Below are positions 1 through 8,400 of a stretch of 64,000 nt of DNA, piece by piece. Numbering within the stretch: the stretch's first letter is position 1; every line of letters begins with the position of its first letter. The notes below the pieces were generated by a model, which was given only the letters and a program-made list of their open reading frames with translations, made no database searches and had not been told where the DNA came from. A program made the position numbers and the translations under genes. Source of the stretch: Actomonas aquatica (lineage in GTDB: Bacteria; Verrucomicrobiota; Verrucomicrobiia; Opitutales; Opitutaceae); contig NZ_CP139781.1 of the NCBI RefSeq assembly GCF_019679435.2, forward strand, positions 2,914,001 to 2,978,000, given 5' to 3'.

Positions 1-1
1 T

Positions 2-85
2 CCCGCCGACGGAGCCCAACGCGCGGCCGATTTTTTGGGCGGCACCTTTGCCCGGCCAAACGGTCAACCCGAGAAAGCATCGTAA
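2..85 (+). CDS. C-terminal fragment of an unidentified protein
   Basis: A reading frame open from the window edge ends with TAA at 83-85 and gives 27 residues ending NGQPEKAS. It would be the 3' end of a gene lying mostly outside the window. It is too short to identify. A regulator or sugar-metabolism gene would suit its place upstream of a sugar transporter, but that is a guess from context only. It could also be chance open frame in GC-rich DNA. Confidence 0.3.
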   Translation, partial: PADGAQRAADFLGGTFARPNGQPEKAS

Positions 86-142
86 GCCCACCTCCCCTCC
101 CACGAACCTCTCCCTTCAACCCCCTCTCCCCCTCCCATCCCC

Positions 143-1129
143 ATGATGAAACGTCGCCCCTTCCTCACTTCCCTCGCCGCCTCGGCCGCGCTGCTTCTCG
201 GCTTCACCGCCTGCAGCAAGTCCGGCTCCGATGCCGCCGCCGGCAACTCCGGTGACAGTCAGCTCACCGTTGGCTTCGCCCAGACCGGTGCCGAATCCGC
301 CTGGCGCACGGCCAACACCAATTCCCTCCGCAATGAGGCCGAAAAGCGCGGCATCGAACTCAAGTTCGCCGACGGCCAGTCCAAGCAGGAGAACCAGATC
401 CGCGCCGTGCGTTCCTTCATCGCCCAAGGCGTCGACGCCATCGTGATCGCGCCCATCGTTGAGACCGGTTGGGATCCCGTGCTGCGTGAAGCCAAGCGCG
501 CCAACATCCCGGTGGTCGTGATGGACCGCACCGTCGCCACGTCCGACGAATCCCTCTACGCCGCCTTCGTCGGTTCCGACTTCTATGAAGAAGGTCGCAT
601 GGCCGCCGACTGGTTGGCCGAAAACGCCGGCGACCGCACCAACATCGTTGAGCTCCAAGGCGAGCCCGGTTCCGCCGCCGCCAACGAGCGCCGCAAGGCC
701 TTCGCCGACGCCCTCGCCAAGCACCCGAACCTCAAGATCATCGATTCGCAGACCGGCAACTTCCGCCGCGCCGAAGGCAAGACGGTCATGGAGGCCATGC
801 TCAAGACCCACGGCGACGCCATCCAGATCGTCTACGCCCACAACGACGACATGGCCCTCGGCGCCATCCAGGCCATCGAGGAAGCCGGCAAAACGCCGGG
901 CGAGGACATCATGATCGTCTCCATCGACGCCATTAAGGAAGCCGTGCAAGCGGTCGCCGACGGCAAGATGAACTGCACCGTCGAGTGCAACCCGCTCTTC
1001 GGCCCGAAAATCTACGACACCATCGAGGCCATCCTCGCCGGTAAGCCGGTCGAGAAGAAGTCCTACAACAAGGACGAGTTGTTCGACCAGACCAACGCCG
1101 CCGCCGCCCTGCCCTCACGCCAATACTGA
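143..1129 (+). CDS. ytfQ: Sugar ABC transporter substrate-binding protein, YtfQ-like
   Basis: Periplasmic binding protein of the ribose/galactofuranose type (328 residues, the usual length for the family). The N-terminus MMKRRPFLTSLAASAALLLGFTACS is an export signal ending in a lipobox-like FTAC, so it is probably a lipoprotein. The mature part follows the family pattern: VGFAQTGAESAWRTANT at the first strand, then SFIAQGVDAIVIAPIVETGW, VVVMDRTV and YAHNDDMALGAIQAIEEAG. It would deliver a furanose or pyranose sugar to the transporter encoded just downstream. The order binding protein, double ATPase, permease, permease matches E. coli ytfQ-ytfR-ytfT-yjfF, which takes up galactofuranose; the substrate here is inferred. 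The start follows a C/T-rich leader with no Shine-Dalgarno sequence. A second ATG at 146 is possible. Confidence 0.9.
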   Translation: MMKRRPFLTSLAASAALLLGFTACSKSGSDAAAGNSGDSQLTVGFAQTGAESAWRTANTNSLRNEAEKRGIELKFADGQSKQENQIRAVRSFIAQGVDAIVIAPIVETGWDPVLREAKRANIPVVVMDRTVATSDESLYAAFVGSDFYEEGRMAADWLAENAGDRTNIVELQGEPGSAAANERRKAFADALAKHPNLKIIDSQTGNFRRAEGKTVMEAMLKTHGDAIQIVYAHNDDMALGAIQAIEEAGKTPGEDIMIVSIDAIKEAVQAVADGKMNCTVECNPLFGPKIYDTIEAILAGKPVEKKSYNKDELFDQTNAAAALPSRQY

Positions 1130-1167
1130 GCGCCGGTCAGGTCGACCTCCTTCCGATACAACATCTC

Positions 1168-1196
1168 AGCCCCGCCCACCCGGCGGGGCTTTTTTG
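1168..1196 (+). terminator. Rho-independent terminator after ytfQ
   Basis: A 9-bp stem AGCCCCGCC / GGCGGGGCT closes a 5-nt loop and runs into a six-T tract. It lies 38 nt after the binding-protein stop codon and before the ATPase gene, so it should reduce read-through from ytfQ into the rest of the transporter genes. Confidence 0.85.
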
Positions 1197-1328
1197 CGCC
1201 CGCGTCGCGACTCCCGCACGCCGGGCGCACGGAAATTCCGCACCGTCAGATTTTGCGCGGGGATGACCTTGCGCTGTCCGGTGGCTAACGGTTTGGCTTT
1301 TCACGGTCGCCCGCTTCGGTCCCCAAGA

Positions 1329-1358
1329 TTGACGCTCAAAGCGCCCCCCACGTTTGAT
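1329..1358 (+). promoter_or_regulatory. Weak candidate promoter for ytfR-ytfT-yjfF
   Basis: TTGACG (1329-1334) and TTTGAT (1353-1358) are spaced 18 nt apart, about 70 nt before the ytfR start and after the ytfQ terminator. They match the -35/-10 consensus at five and four of six positions. This is a visual match only; in GC-rich DNA such matches are weak evidence. Confidence 0.25.
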
Positions 1359-1425
1359 CTTACTTCCCGCCGAGCGTTCCGCGCTTCGGCCCCGTCCGCC
1401 CCCCCGTCCGTCCGTTCCCTCAACC

Positions 1426-2943
1426 ATGCCCCCCGCATCACCCCCTCCCCCGTTGCTGGCCCTGCGCGGCATCGGCAAACGCTTCCCCGGCGTCATCGCG
1501 CTGGATGGGGTGGATTTTACGGTGCAGCGTGGCCAGATCCACGCCCTCCTGGGCGAAAACGGCGCCGGTAAATCGACCCTCATCAAGGTGCTCACCGGCG
1601 TGCATCGCTCCGACGGCGGCACCTTCGCCCTCGACGGCCAACCGCTCCACGCCGAGTCGCCGCGCGACGCCGAAAACGCCGGCATCAGCACCGTCTACCA
1701 AGAGGTGAACCTCGTGCCCTCGCTCAGCGTGGCCGAAAACATCGCCCTCGGTCGGCAGCCCGGAAAATTTGGCTTCATCAACTGGAAGGCCGTGCGCGCC
1801 CGCGCTCGCGCCGCCCTCGCCCGCCTCGGCATCACCTGCGATGTCGACGCCGAGCTCGGCAGCCTGTCCGTCGCCCTGCAGCAGATGGTCGCCATCGCCC
1901 GCGCCCTCGATATCGACGCCAAGGTCCTCATCCTCGATGAGCCGACCGCCTCGCTGGACGAGCAGGAGGTCGAGGAACTGTTCCGCATCATGCGCCAGCT
2001 CCGCGACGAAGGTATGGGCATCGTCTTCGTCACCCACTTTCTCGATCAGGTCTACGCGGTCACCGACCGCATCACGGTCCTGCGCAACGGCACCTTGGTG
2101 GGCGAATACGCCACCGCCGAGCTGCCCCGGCTCGAACTCGTCGGCCACATGCTGGGCCGCGAGGTAAAGGCCGAGGACCACGCGCCGACGACCGCGGCGG
2201 GCGAACTGCCCGAAGACTTGCTCAAAGCCGACGGCCTCCAACGCGCCGCCGCGCTCGGCCCCGTCACCATCGCCGCCGCTCCCGGCGAAGTCACCGGACT
2301 CGCGGGTCTCCTCGGCTCCGGCCGCACCGAAACCGCTCGCGTGCTCTTCGGCGTCGATCCCGCCGAAGCCGGCCACATCAGTCTCGGCGGCGAGCCGCTG
2401 AGCAAACTCGACCCGCGCAAGGCCATCCGCCAAGGCATCGGTTTTTGCTCCGAGGACCGCAAGGTCGAGGGCATCCTGCCGCACCTCACCGTGCGCGAGA
2501 ACCTGATCCTTGCCCTGCAAGCGCGCCGCGGTGCCGCCAAACCGCTCTCGCGCGCCGAACAGGACGAGTTATGTGACCGCTTCATCAAGGCGCTGCGCAT
2601 CAAAACGACCGACGCCGAAGTGCCCATCGGCACCCTCTCCGGCGGCAATCAGCAAAAGGTCCTGCTCGCCCGCTGGCTCGCCACCCAGCCACGCCTGCTC
2701 ATCCTCGACGAACCCACCCGCGGCATCGACATCGGCGCCAAGCAGGAGATCGAGAACCTCATCGCCAAGCTTCGCGCCGAGGGCCTCGCCGTCATTTTCA
2801 TCTCCTCGGAAATCGAGGAAGTCGTGCGCAACTGTCACCGCGTCTTCGTGCTGCGCGAACGTGAAACCGTCGCGGAGTTTCGCGGCGACGACATCACCAT
2901 GCCCAACCTGCTGCAGCACATGGCCGGAGGATCCTCGTCATGA
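1426..2943 (+). CDS. ytfR: Sugar ABC transporter, tandem ATP-binding protein, YtfR-like
   Basis: Fused double nucleotide-binding protein (505 residues) that powers sugar import at the cytoplasmic face. The first domain has a canonical Walker A (GENGAGKSTL) and Walker B (LILDEPTASLD), but its signature region reads LSVALQQMV. The second has a degenerate Walker A (GLLGSGRTET), an intact signature LSGGNQQKV and LLILDEPTRGIDIG. This complementary asymmetry is typical of the RbsA/MglA/YtfR class. The start chosen is ATG 1426 (MPPASPPPPLLALRGIGKRF); the frame stays open upstream to 1354 but that part is not family-like. Its stop overlaps the next start as ATGA. Confidence 0.92.
   Translation: MPPASPPPPLLALRGIGKRFPGVIALDGVDFTVQRGQIHALLGENGAGKSTLIKVLTGVHRSDGGTFALDGQPLHAESPRDAENAGISTVYQEVNLVPSLSVAENIALGRQPGKFGFINWKAVRARARAALARLGITCDVDAELGSLSVALQQMVAIARALDIDAKVLILDEPTASLDEQEVEELFRIMRQLRDEGMGIVFVTHFLDQVYAVTDRITVLRNGTLVGEYATAELPRLELVGHMLGREVKAEDHAPTTAAGELPEDLLKADGLQRAAALGPVTIAAAPGEVTGLAGLLGSGRTETARVLFGVDPAEAGHISLGGEPLSKLDPRKAIRQGIGFCSEDRKVEGILPHLTVRENLILALQARRGAAKPLSRAEQDELCDRFIKALRIKTTDAEVPIGTLSGGNQQKVLLARWLATQPRLLILDEPTRGIDIGAKQEIENLIAKLRAEGLAVIFISSEIEEVVRNCHRVFVLRERETVAEFRGDDITMPNLLQHMAGGSSS
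2926..2930 (+). promoter_or_regulatory. Shine-Dalgarno site for ytfT
   Basis: GGAGG lies 9 nt before the ATG at 2940, inside the end of ytfR. It supports the overlapping ATGA start. Lead genes in the window mostly lack such a site. Confidence 0.75.
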
Positions 2944-3935
2944 ACAAACGCTCCCCGGTGTGGTGGCCCGCCATCGGGCTCGTGCTCCTGATCGCCGTCA
3001 ACGCGGTCTTCGATCCGGGCTTCCTCAAGCTCTCCTTCGTCGACGGCCACCTCTACGGCACGCCCGTCGACATCTTCAACCAGGGCTCGCGCGTCATGTT
3101 GCTCGCTCTGGGCATGACCCTCGTCATCGCCACCGGCGGCGTGGACCTCTCGGTCGGCTCAGTCGTCGCGGTGAGTGCCGCGGTCTGCGCCCAGCTCATC
3201 GTGCGCGAAACCGCGTTGCCGCTGGTCATCGCCGCCGCCATCGGCACCGGACTCGTCGCGGGCGGCCTCAACGCCCTCTTGGTCGCGCGGCTCGGCATTC
3301 AGCCCATCGTGGCCACGCTCATTCTGATGGTGGCCGGGCGTGGCGTCGCCCAGCTCATCACCGACGGCAACGTTATCCTCTTCAGCCACGACGGCTTCGA
3401 ATTTCTCGCCAAAGGCCACCTCTTCGGCCTGCCCTTTGCCGCCCTGCTGGTGCTGGCGCTCTTCGGCCTCACCCACCTCGCGCTGCGCAAGACCGCGGCG
3501 GGCCTCTTCCTCGAGGCCGTGGGCGACAACGCCACGGCCAGTCATTTCGCCGGCGTCGCCGCGGCCCGCACCAAGGCTCTTGCCTACCTCGCCTGCGGCG
3601 CCTGTGCCGGCATGACGGGGGCCTTGGCTGCGTCACACATCGCGGCGGCCGACGCCTATCAGGCCGGCATCAACATGGAGTTGGACGCCATCTTCGCGGT
3701 GGTGATCGGCGGCACGGCGCTCACCGGTGGCCGCTTCTACCTGCTCGGTTCGCTGATCGGCGCGCTCTTCCTGCAAACGCTCACGCTGAGCATGTTCTAT
3801 TTTGGTGTGCCGCCGGCGGTGGCGCCGGTGCCCAAGGCTGTGCTCATCATCGTGGTGGCACTGCTGCAGGTCCCGGCGCTGCGTCGGCGATTCCTGCAGC
3901 TCTTCAAGGGCCGCGCCAAGGAGGCCACGGCATGA
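2940..3935 (+). CDS. ytfT: Sugar ABC transporter permease, YtfT-like
   Basis: Inner-membrane permease of the RbsC/BPD_transp_2 family, 331 residues. It has multiple hydrophobic segments and the family signature region ALGMTLVIATGGVDLSVGSV (about residues 56-75), plus the later motif MELDAIFAVVIGGTALTGG that contacts the ATPase. The start overlaps the ATPase stop and the end overlaps the next start, both as ATGA, so translation is probably coupled. With YjfF it should form the heterodimeric membrane channel. Confidence 0.92.
   Translation: MNKRSPVWWPAIGLVLLIAVNAVFDPGFLKLSFVDGHLYGTPVDIFNQGSRVMLLALGMTLVIATGGVDLSVGSVVAVSAAVCAQLIVRETALPLVIAAAIGTGLVAGGLNALLVARLGIQPIVATLILMVAGRGVAQLITDGNVILFSHDGFEFLAKGHLFGLPFAALLVLALFGLTHLALRKTAAGLFLEAVGDNATASHFAGVAAARTKALAYLACGACAGMTGALAASHIAAADAYQAGINMELDAIFAVVIGGTALTGGRFYLLGSLIGALFLQTLTLSMFYFGVPPAVAPVPKAVLIIVVALLQVPALRRRFLQLFKGRAKEATA
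3918..3924 (+). promoter_or_regulatory. Shine-Dalgarno site for yjfF
   Basis: AAGGAGG lies 7 nt before the ATG at 3932, within the last codons of ytfT. It fixes the yjfF start, which is not obvious because a much longer open frame continues upstream. Confidence 0.8.
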
Positions 3936-4894
3936 AGTCGCTTTTCCGCAGCAACCTGCCGGTCTGCATGACCGCGATCGTGCTTCTCGCCCTCTACCTG
4001 ACGGGAGGCTTCCTTTACGACGGCTTTTTCAGCGGTCGGGTCGTGGCCAATCTTTTTGCCGACAACGCCTTCCTCGGCATCGCTGCGCTGGGCATGACCC
4101 TGGTGATCTTCACCGGCGGTATCGACCTGTCGGTCGGATCGGTCATCGGCTTCACCTCCATTTTGACCGCCACCCTCATCGGCACGCATGGCTGGGCCCC
4201 CTTCCCGGCGTGGATCGTCGCCCTAGCCGCTGGCACAGCTCTCGGCCTCTTGATGGGCGCGCTGGTGGAACGCTGCGAGTTGCCGCCCTTCCTGGTGACG
4301 CTGGCCGGCATGTTCTTCGCCCGCGGACTCGGTTTTGCCATCAGCACCGAATCGGTGCCGATCGAGCACGAACTCTACCGAAGCCTGAGCGACATCTACG
4401 TGCCGCTCGGCTTCATGAACCTGCCCTTCGGCGGCTTGGTCTTCGTGGTTATGGTGGGGCTGATTTATGTGGTCGCTCACCACACGCGCTTCGGCCGCAA
4501 CCTGCTCGCCATCGGTAGTAACGAAGCCTCCGCCCGCCTGATGGGTCTCCCGGTTTCGCGCACCAAGATTGCGGCTTACGCCCTCAACGGCGGACTCGCC
4601 GCCGCGGCGGGTATCGTGGCCACCCTCTACACCGGCTCCGGCAACCCCGCCACCGGCGTAGGCCTCGAGTTGGACGCCATCGCCGTGGTGGTGATCGGCG
4701 GCACCTTGCTCGCCGGTGGTCGTGGGCACATTTTGGGAACGCTCTTGGGCGTCCTGATCTTCAGCGTCATCCAAACCGGCATCCTCTTCGACGGTCGCCT
4801 TAACTCCTCCTGGATGCGCATCGTCGTCGGTCTGCTGTTGCTCGTATTTATCCTCCTCCAACGCCTGCTCCTCGCGAAGCGTAAGACGGGTTGA
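3932..4894 (+). CDS. yjfF: Sugar ABC transporter permease, YjfF-like
   Basis: Second permease of the importer, 320 residues. It starts MKSLFRSNLPVCMTAIVLLALY and carries ALGMTLVIFTGGIDLSVGSV and LELDAIAVVVIGGTLLAGG, parallel to the motifs in YtfT. The two permeases are paralogues expected to pair in the membrane. The open frame runs back to 2510, but that part is a shadow of ytfR/ytfT; the strong Shine-Dalgarno and ATGA overlap place the real start at 3932. It is the last gene of the cluster; no terminator is obvious after it. Confidence 0.92.
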   Translation: MKSLFRSNLPVCMTAIVLLALYLTGGFLYDGFFSGRVVANLFADNAFLGIAALGMTLVIFTGGIDLSVGSVIGFTSILTATLIGTHGWAPFPAWIVALAAGTALGLLMGALVERCELPPFLVTLAGMFFARGLGFAISTESVPIEHELYRSLSDIYVPLGFMNLPFGGLVFVVMVGLIYVVAHHTRFGRNLLAIGSNEASARLMGLPVSRTKIAAYALNGGLAAAAGIVATLYTGSGNPATGVGLELDAIAVVVIGGTLLAGGRGHILGTLLGVLIFSVIQTGILFDGRLNSSWMRIVVGLLLLVFILLQRLLLAKRKTG

Positions 4895-4974
4895 GCGGAC
4901 CGCGATGATCGGCGAGTCGGGTTGCGGAGGGAAGGGCCGCGCCCTGCGCCTATTTTCTGTCGGCACGACGCCAC

Positions 4975-5345
4975 GACCGCGGGCGGCGCAAGCACCGGCA
5001 CTACCTCTTCCCACGAACGCGGGCGACACGCTCGCGGCTACATTGGCCATCCGAGTGTAGCAGCGGCCGTCTCGGCCGCTCCGCGCTGCCTCTCCACGGA
5101 TCATCCGCTCGATGGTAGGGCTGCTGCGGGCGGCACGCCACCACGACCGCCGCCGACGCAAGCACCAGCACTACTCACACGAACGCGGGCGACACGCCCG
5201 CGGCTACATTGTCCATCCAGGTGTAGCAGCGGCCGTCTCGGCCGCTCCGCGCTGCCTCTCCGCGGGTCATCCGCTCATCTGGTAGAGGCTGCCCCTCCGC
5301 GGCCGGCGCAAGCACCGGCCCTACACCACGAACGTAGGCGGAAAC
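4975..5345. repeat. Tandem GC-rich hairpin (REP-like) repeats
   Basis: The gene-free stretch 4895-5487 holds about two and a half tandem units of roughly 166 bp. Each unit has three hairpin elements. One is read as (AA)GCACCGGC flanked by GGC(C). One is GCGGGCGACACGCCCGCGGC. One is AGCGGCCGTCTCGGCCGCT. A 41-nt stretch at 5055-5095 is repeated exactly at 5221-5261, and a related stretch at 5013-5052 recurs at 5179-5218 with two differences. Read in the appropriate direction, every hairpin is preceded by GTAG, and stem changes are mostly compensated. Another copy lies at 61563-61600. No coding potential is visible. Confidence 0.75.
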
Positions 5346-5407
5346 ACCCGGGGGATCGTTCAGGCACAAATGCGTCGTCGACGACCGCGTCCCCCCCCCC
5401 GCCCAAC

Positions 5408-5444
5408 AAAAAGCCCCGGCACGCGGATCGCGTGACGGGGCTTT
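5408..5444 (-). terminator. Terminator of the Ig-repeat protein gene
   Basis: On the minus strand AGCCCCG pairs with CGGGGCT around an inner CACGCG/CGCGTG stem and is followed by TTTTTG. It lies 44 nt beyond the stop of the 1704-residue gene. Flanking A/T tracts on the other side could let it work in both directions. Confidence 0.75.
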
Positions 5445-5487
5445 GTTTTGAGGAGGAATCAGATCCTCAACTCAGCGGCCGGAGCCC

Positions 5488-8400
5488 TTAGGGGACTTCG
5501 TAAACCTCGATGAGGCCGATGCCGGTGGCACCGTCGACGCCCGTGAGCTGGAGGGTGTAAACACCTGGCTCGAGGCTGATGACCATCGCAGCGTCCTTGC
5601 TGCCTGCGGCGAGTTCGAACGCACCGGCTGTGGAGGAAGCCTCGGCCACCGCAGCGGCGTTGGTGCCCCAGTCGTCGTTGGTAGCGACCACTTCTTCACC
5701 CTTGAGGAGGGTGATGTAGGAGTCGGTCAGCGCCCCCGGGACATTGAAGCCAGCCAAGGCCGGACCAATACCACGGAGGAGGACGCGCTTCGGCACCGAG
5801 CCGCTCACCACGAAACCGGCCACCGCGGTGCGGTCACCCGCGCCCACGACCGCACGGGTCGAGATGTTGAACAGCTTCTGGCCTGCAACCGGACTGGAGA
5901 GGTCGTAGATCTCGATGAGCACCACACCGGTGCCACCGTCGGCGCCACTGGCCTGGGCGGTGTAGACACCCGGGGCGAGGGTTTCGAGGATGGCGGAGTC
6001 AGCGTTGGCCGTGTCGAGGGCGAAGGCGCCCGCGAGGTTGGCGACCGCGGCGATTTCATCGGCGTCGGCCGAGCTGGACCAGCCGGTGTTGGTCGCGATG
6101 ACGGTCTGACCCTCGAGGAGATCGAGCTTCGGAGCGGCGATCGCGCCGGAGACGTTGAAGGCCCCCAGACCCGGACCGACGGCGCGGATAAGCACCGGCT
6201 TGGAGTCCTCACCGGTGATGACCAGACCGGCGACGGTCTGTTCGATTCCGGTGCCCACATAAGCGCGGGTGGAGATGTTGGTCAGGCGCTGGGTCGCGAG
6301 GACGTCGTCATTACCACCAACAAACTCGGTGGTGTTACCTTCGGAGTCGGTGACCGCCGCTTCGATGGTGGCCGAGGTGGCGGAGACCGTAGCGGTGACG
6401 GTGTTGTTCTTCACCGTGGTGACCGAGATGGCACCATCCTCGGTGGCGGTGCCCACACCGGCGTCGGCGCCAGCGGCGGTCTTGGTGAGGAGCAGCACCT
6501 TACCGGACGGGGCGATGATGGTAAGGGTCACGGCATCGCTGCCGCCGGAGCTGGCCTCGTAGAAGCCGGCCACCTGATCACGCGGATCGTTCTCGTTCTC
6601 CACTTCGCGAGTGGCGTCCATCGAGAGACCCGGGACACCGGTAACCGTGCCGGTGAGGGAACCGGATTCGCTGATCGTGCCGGAGAAGGTCACGTCTTCG
6701 CGAGCCGTGGCGCCCTTGCCGATGACGGCGATCGGACCGGATTGGTCGGCACCGACGCTACGATCACTGCTCGATCCAGCGGCGGTCTCGGAGGTGACCG
6801 TGAGGCTGAACGAACCGTCCGCAGCCACGGTGACGGTGCCGCTGACGTAGAGTTCAGCGATCTCGTCGAAACCGAGGAAGGTGCCGGTGTTGTCGTCCTT
6901 GATCACGATAGCGAAGCTACCACGGCCTTCACCGAAGGAACCGAAGTAGGTGCCTCCGTAGACCTTTTCGAGGACGCGCAACTGGGCATTGCGGGAGGTG
7001 ACCGACCCTGCCGAGTTGGTGACGACCACGGAATAGGCACCGGAGTCGGCCACCACCGGAGAGGCGATGGTGTAGCTCGCGCTGGTGGCACCAGCGATGG
7101 CAGCGCCATTCTTGCGCCACTGATAGGTGGGCGCCGGAACACCGGTCGCGGCCACGGTGAACGTGGTTGCCGTGCCTTGACCGATGGTCTTGTCGCGCGG
7201 CTGGGAGGTGATCACTGGAGCGGTGTCAGCGGAGGTGACGGTCAGCTTCACCAAGCTGGAGGAGATCGAGCCTTGGCTGTTGGTGATCACCACGTCGTAG
7301 CGACCGGCATCGGCGTCGGCGGCAGCGGCGATCGTTAGCGTGGCGCTAGTGGCACCGGAGATGGCGACACCGTTCTTACGCCACTGGTAGGTGGGCAGCG
7401 GGTTGCCTTCGGCGACGACCGTGAAGGACGCGGCAGAACCGGCGCGCACGCTGGTGTCGCGCGGCTGGGTGGTGATGGTCGGAGCCTTGAGCTGGCGGTT
7501 GACCGTGAGCGTCGCAGTCGAGGAGGTCGCCGAACCGAGGCGGTTGGAAACCACGACCGAGTAGTCGCCGGCATTGTCGAGCGTGAGCGGGCTCAGGGTG
7601 AGCGTCGCACCGGTCGCGCCACTGATATTGGCACCGCCCTTGCGCCACTGGTAGGTGAGCGGCTGCGCACCCGTAGCGGTCACGCGGAAGGTATGGCTAC
7701 CACCCACAACCTTGGTGCCACCGGCCGGTTGGCCCGTGATCACCGGCGGGGTGTTGACCACCACAACGGCGCCGCTGGAGATCACCGTGCCCTGCGGGTT
7801 GGTGACGGCGGCGGTGTAGGTGCCAGCGGAAGCGGCGGAGGCGCTTTCGATGGTGTAGCTCACATCGGTCGCGCCAGCGATGGCGGAGCCGTTGCGGCGC
7901 CACTGAATCGTCGGGACCGGATCACCTTCGACCTCGATGGTCATGGTGTGGGACTGCCCCTGGTCGAGGGTCGCGCCTTCCGGCTGCAACGTGATGGAGG
8001 CAGGCAGCTGGACGGTGAGGGTCACGGTGGCGGACTGGACTGGTTCGCCCACACCATTGGAAGCGATGACATAATACATCGTGCCAGAGTCGGACAACTG
8101 GACGTTCTCAAGAACGAGTTCCCTGGAAGTCGCTCCGGAGATAGGTTCACCCGTGCTACCTTCCGGCAGAATGCGATACCATTGGGCGGTAGGCTCAGGA
8201 TTACCGACTCCATCAACGGCGAGGGTCACATCAGCTCCCACCGCAGCGATCACATCGGTGATGTCCTGCGTGATCTCGACCGCAAACTGCACGTCGATAA
8301 TGGCGGCTGCGGAGGTGTCGGAGCCAAACGAATTGGTCGCAACAACGGTATAGCTACCGGAGTCAGTGCGGCTGAGCGACGTGAACTCGAGGGAGGAATC

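Noticed and set aside
2510..3931. A 794-residue frame that seems to be one giant protein before yjfF
   Set aside because: Its first part is Arg/Pro/Ala-rich shadow of ytfR and ytfT; only the last 320 residues are a real permease.
4970..5345. A CRISPR array near 5 kb
   Set aside because: Repeats are long, divergent, hairpin-forming and only about two and a half copies, with no regular spacers and no cas genes.
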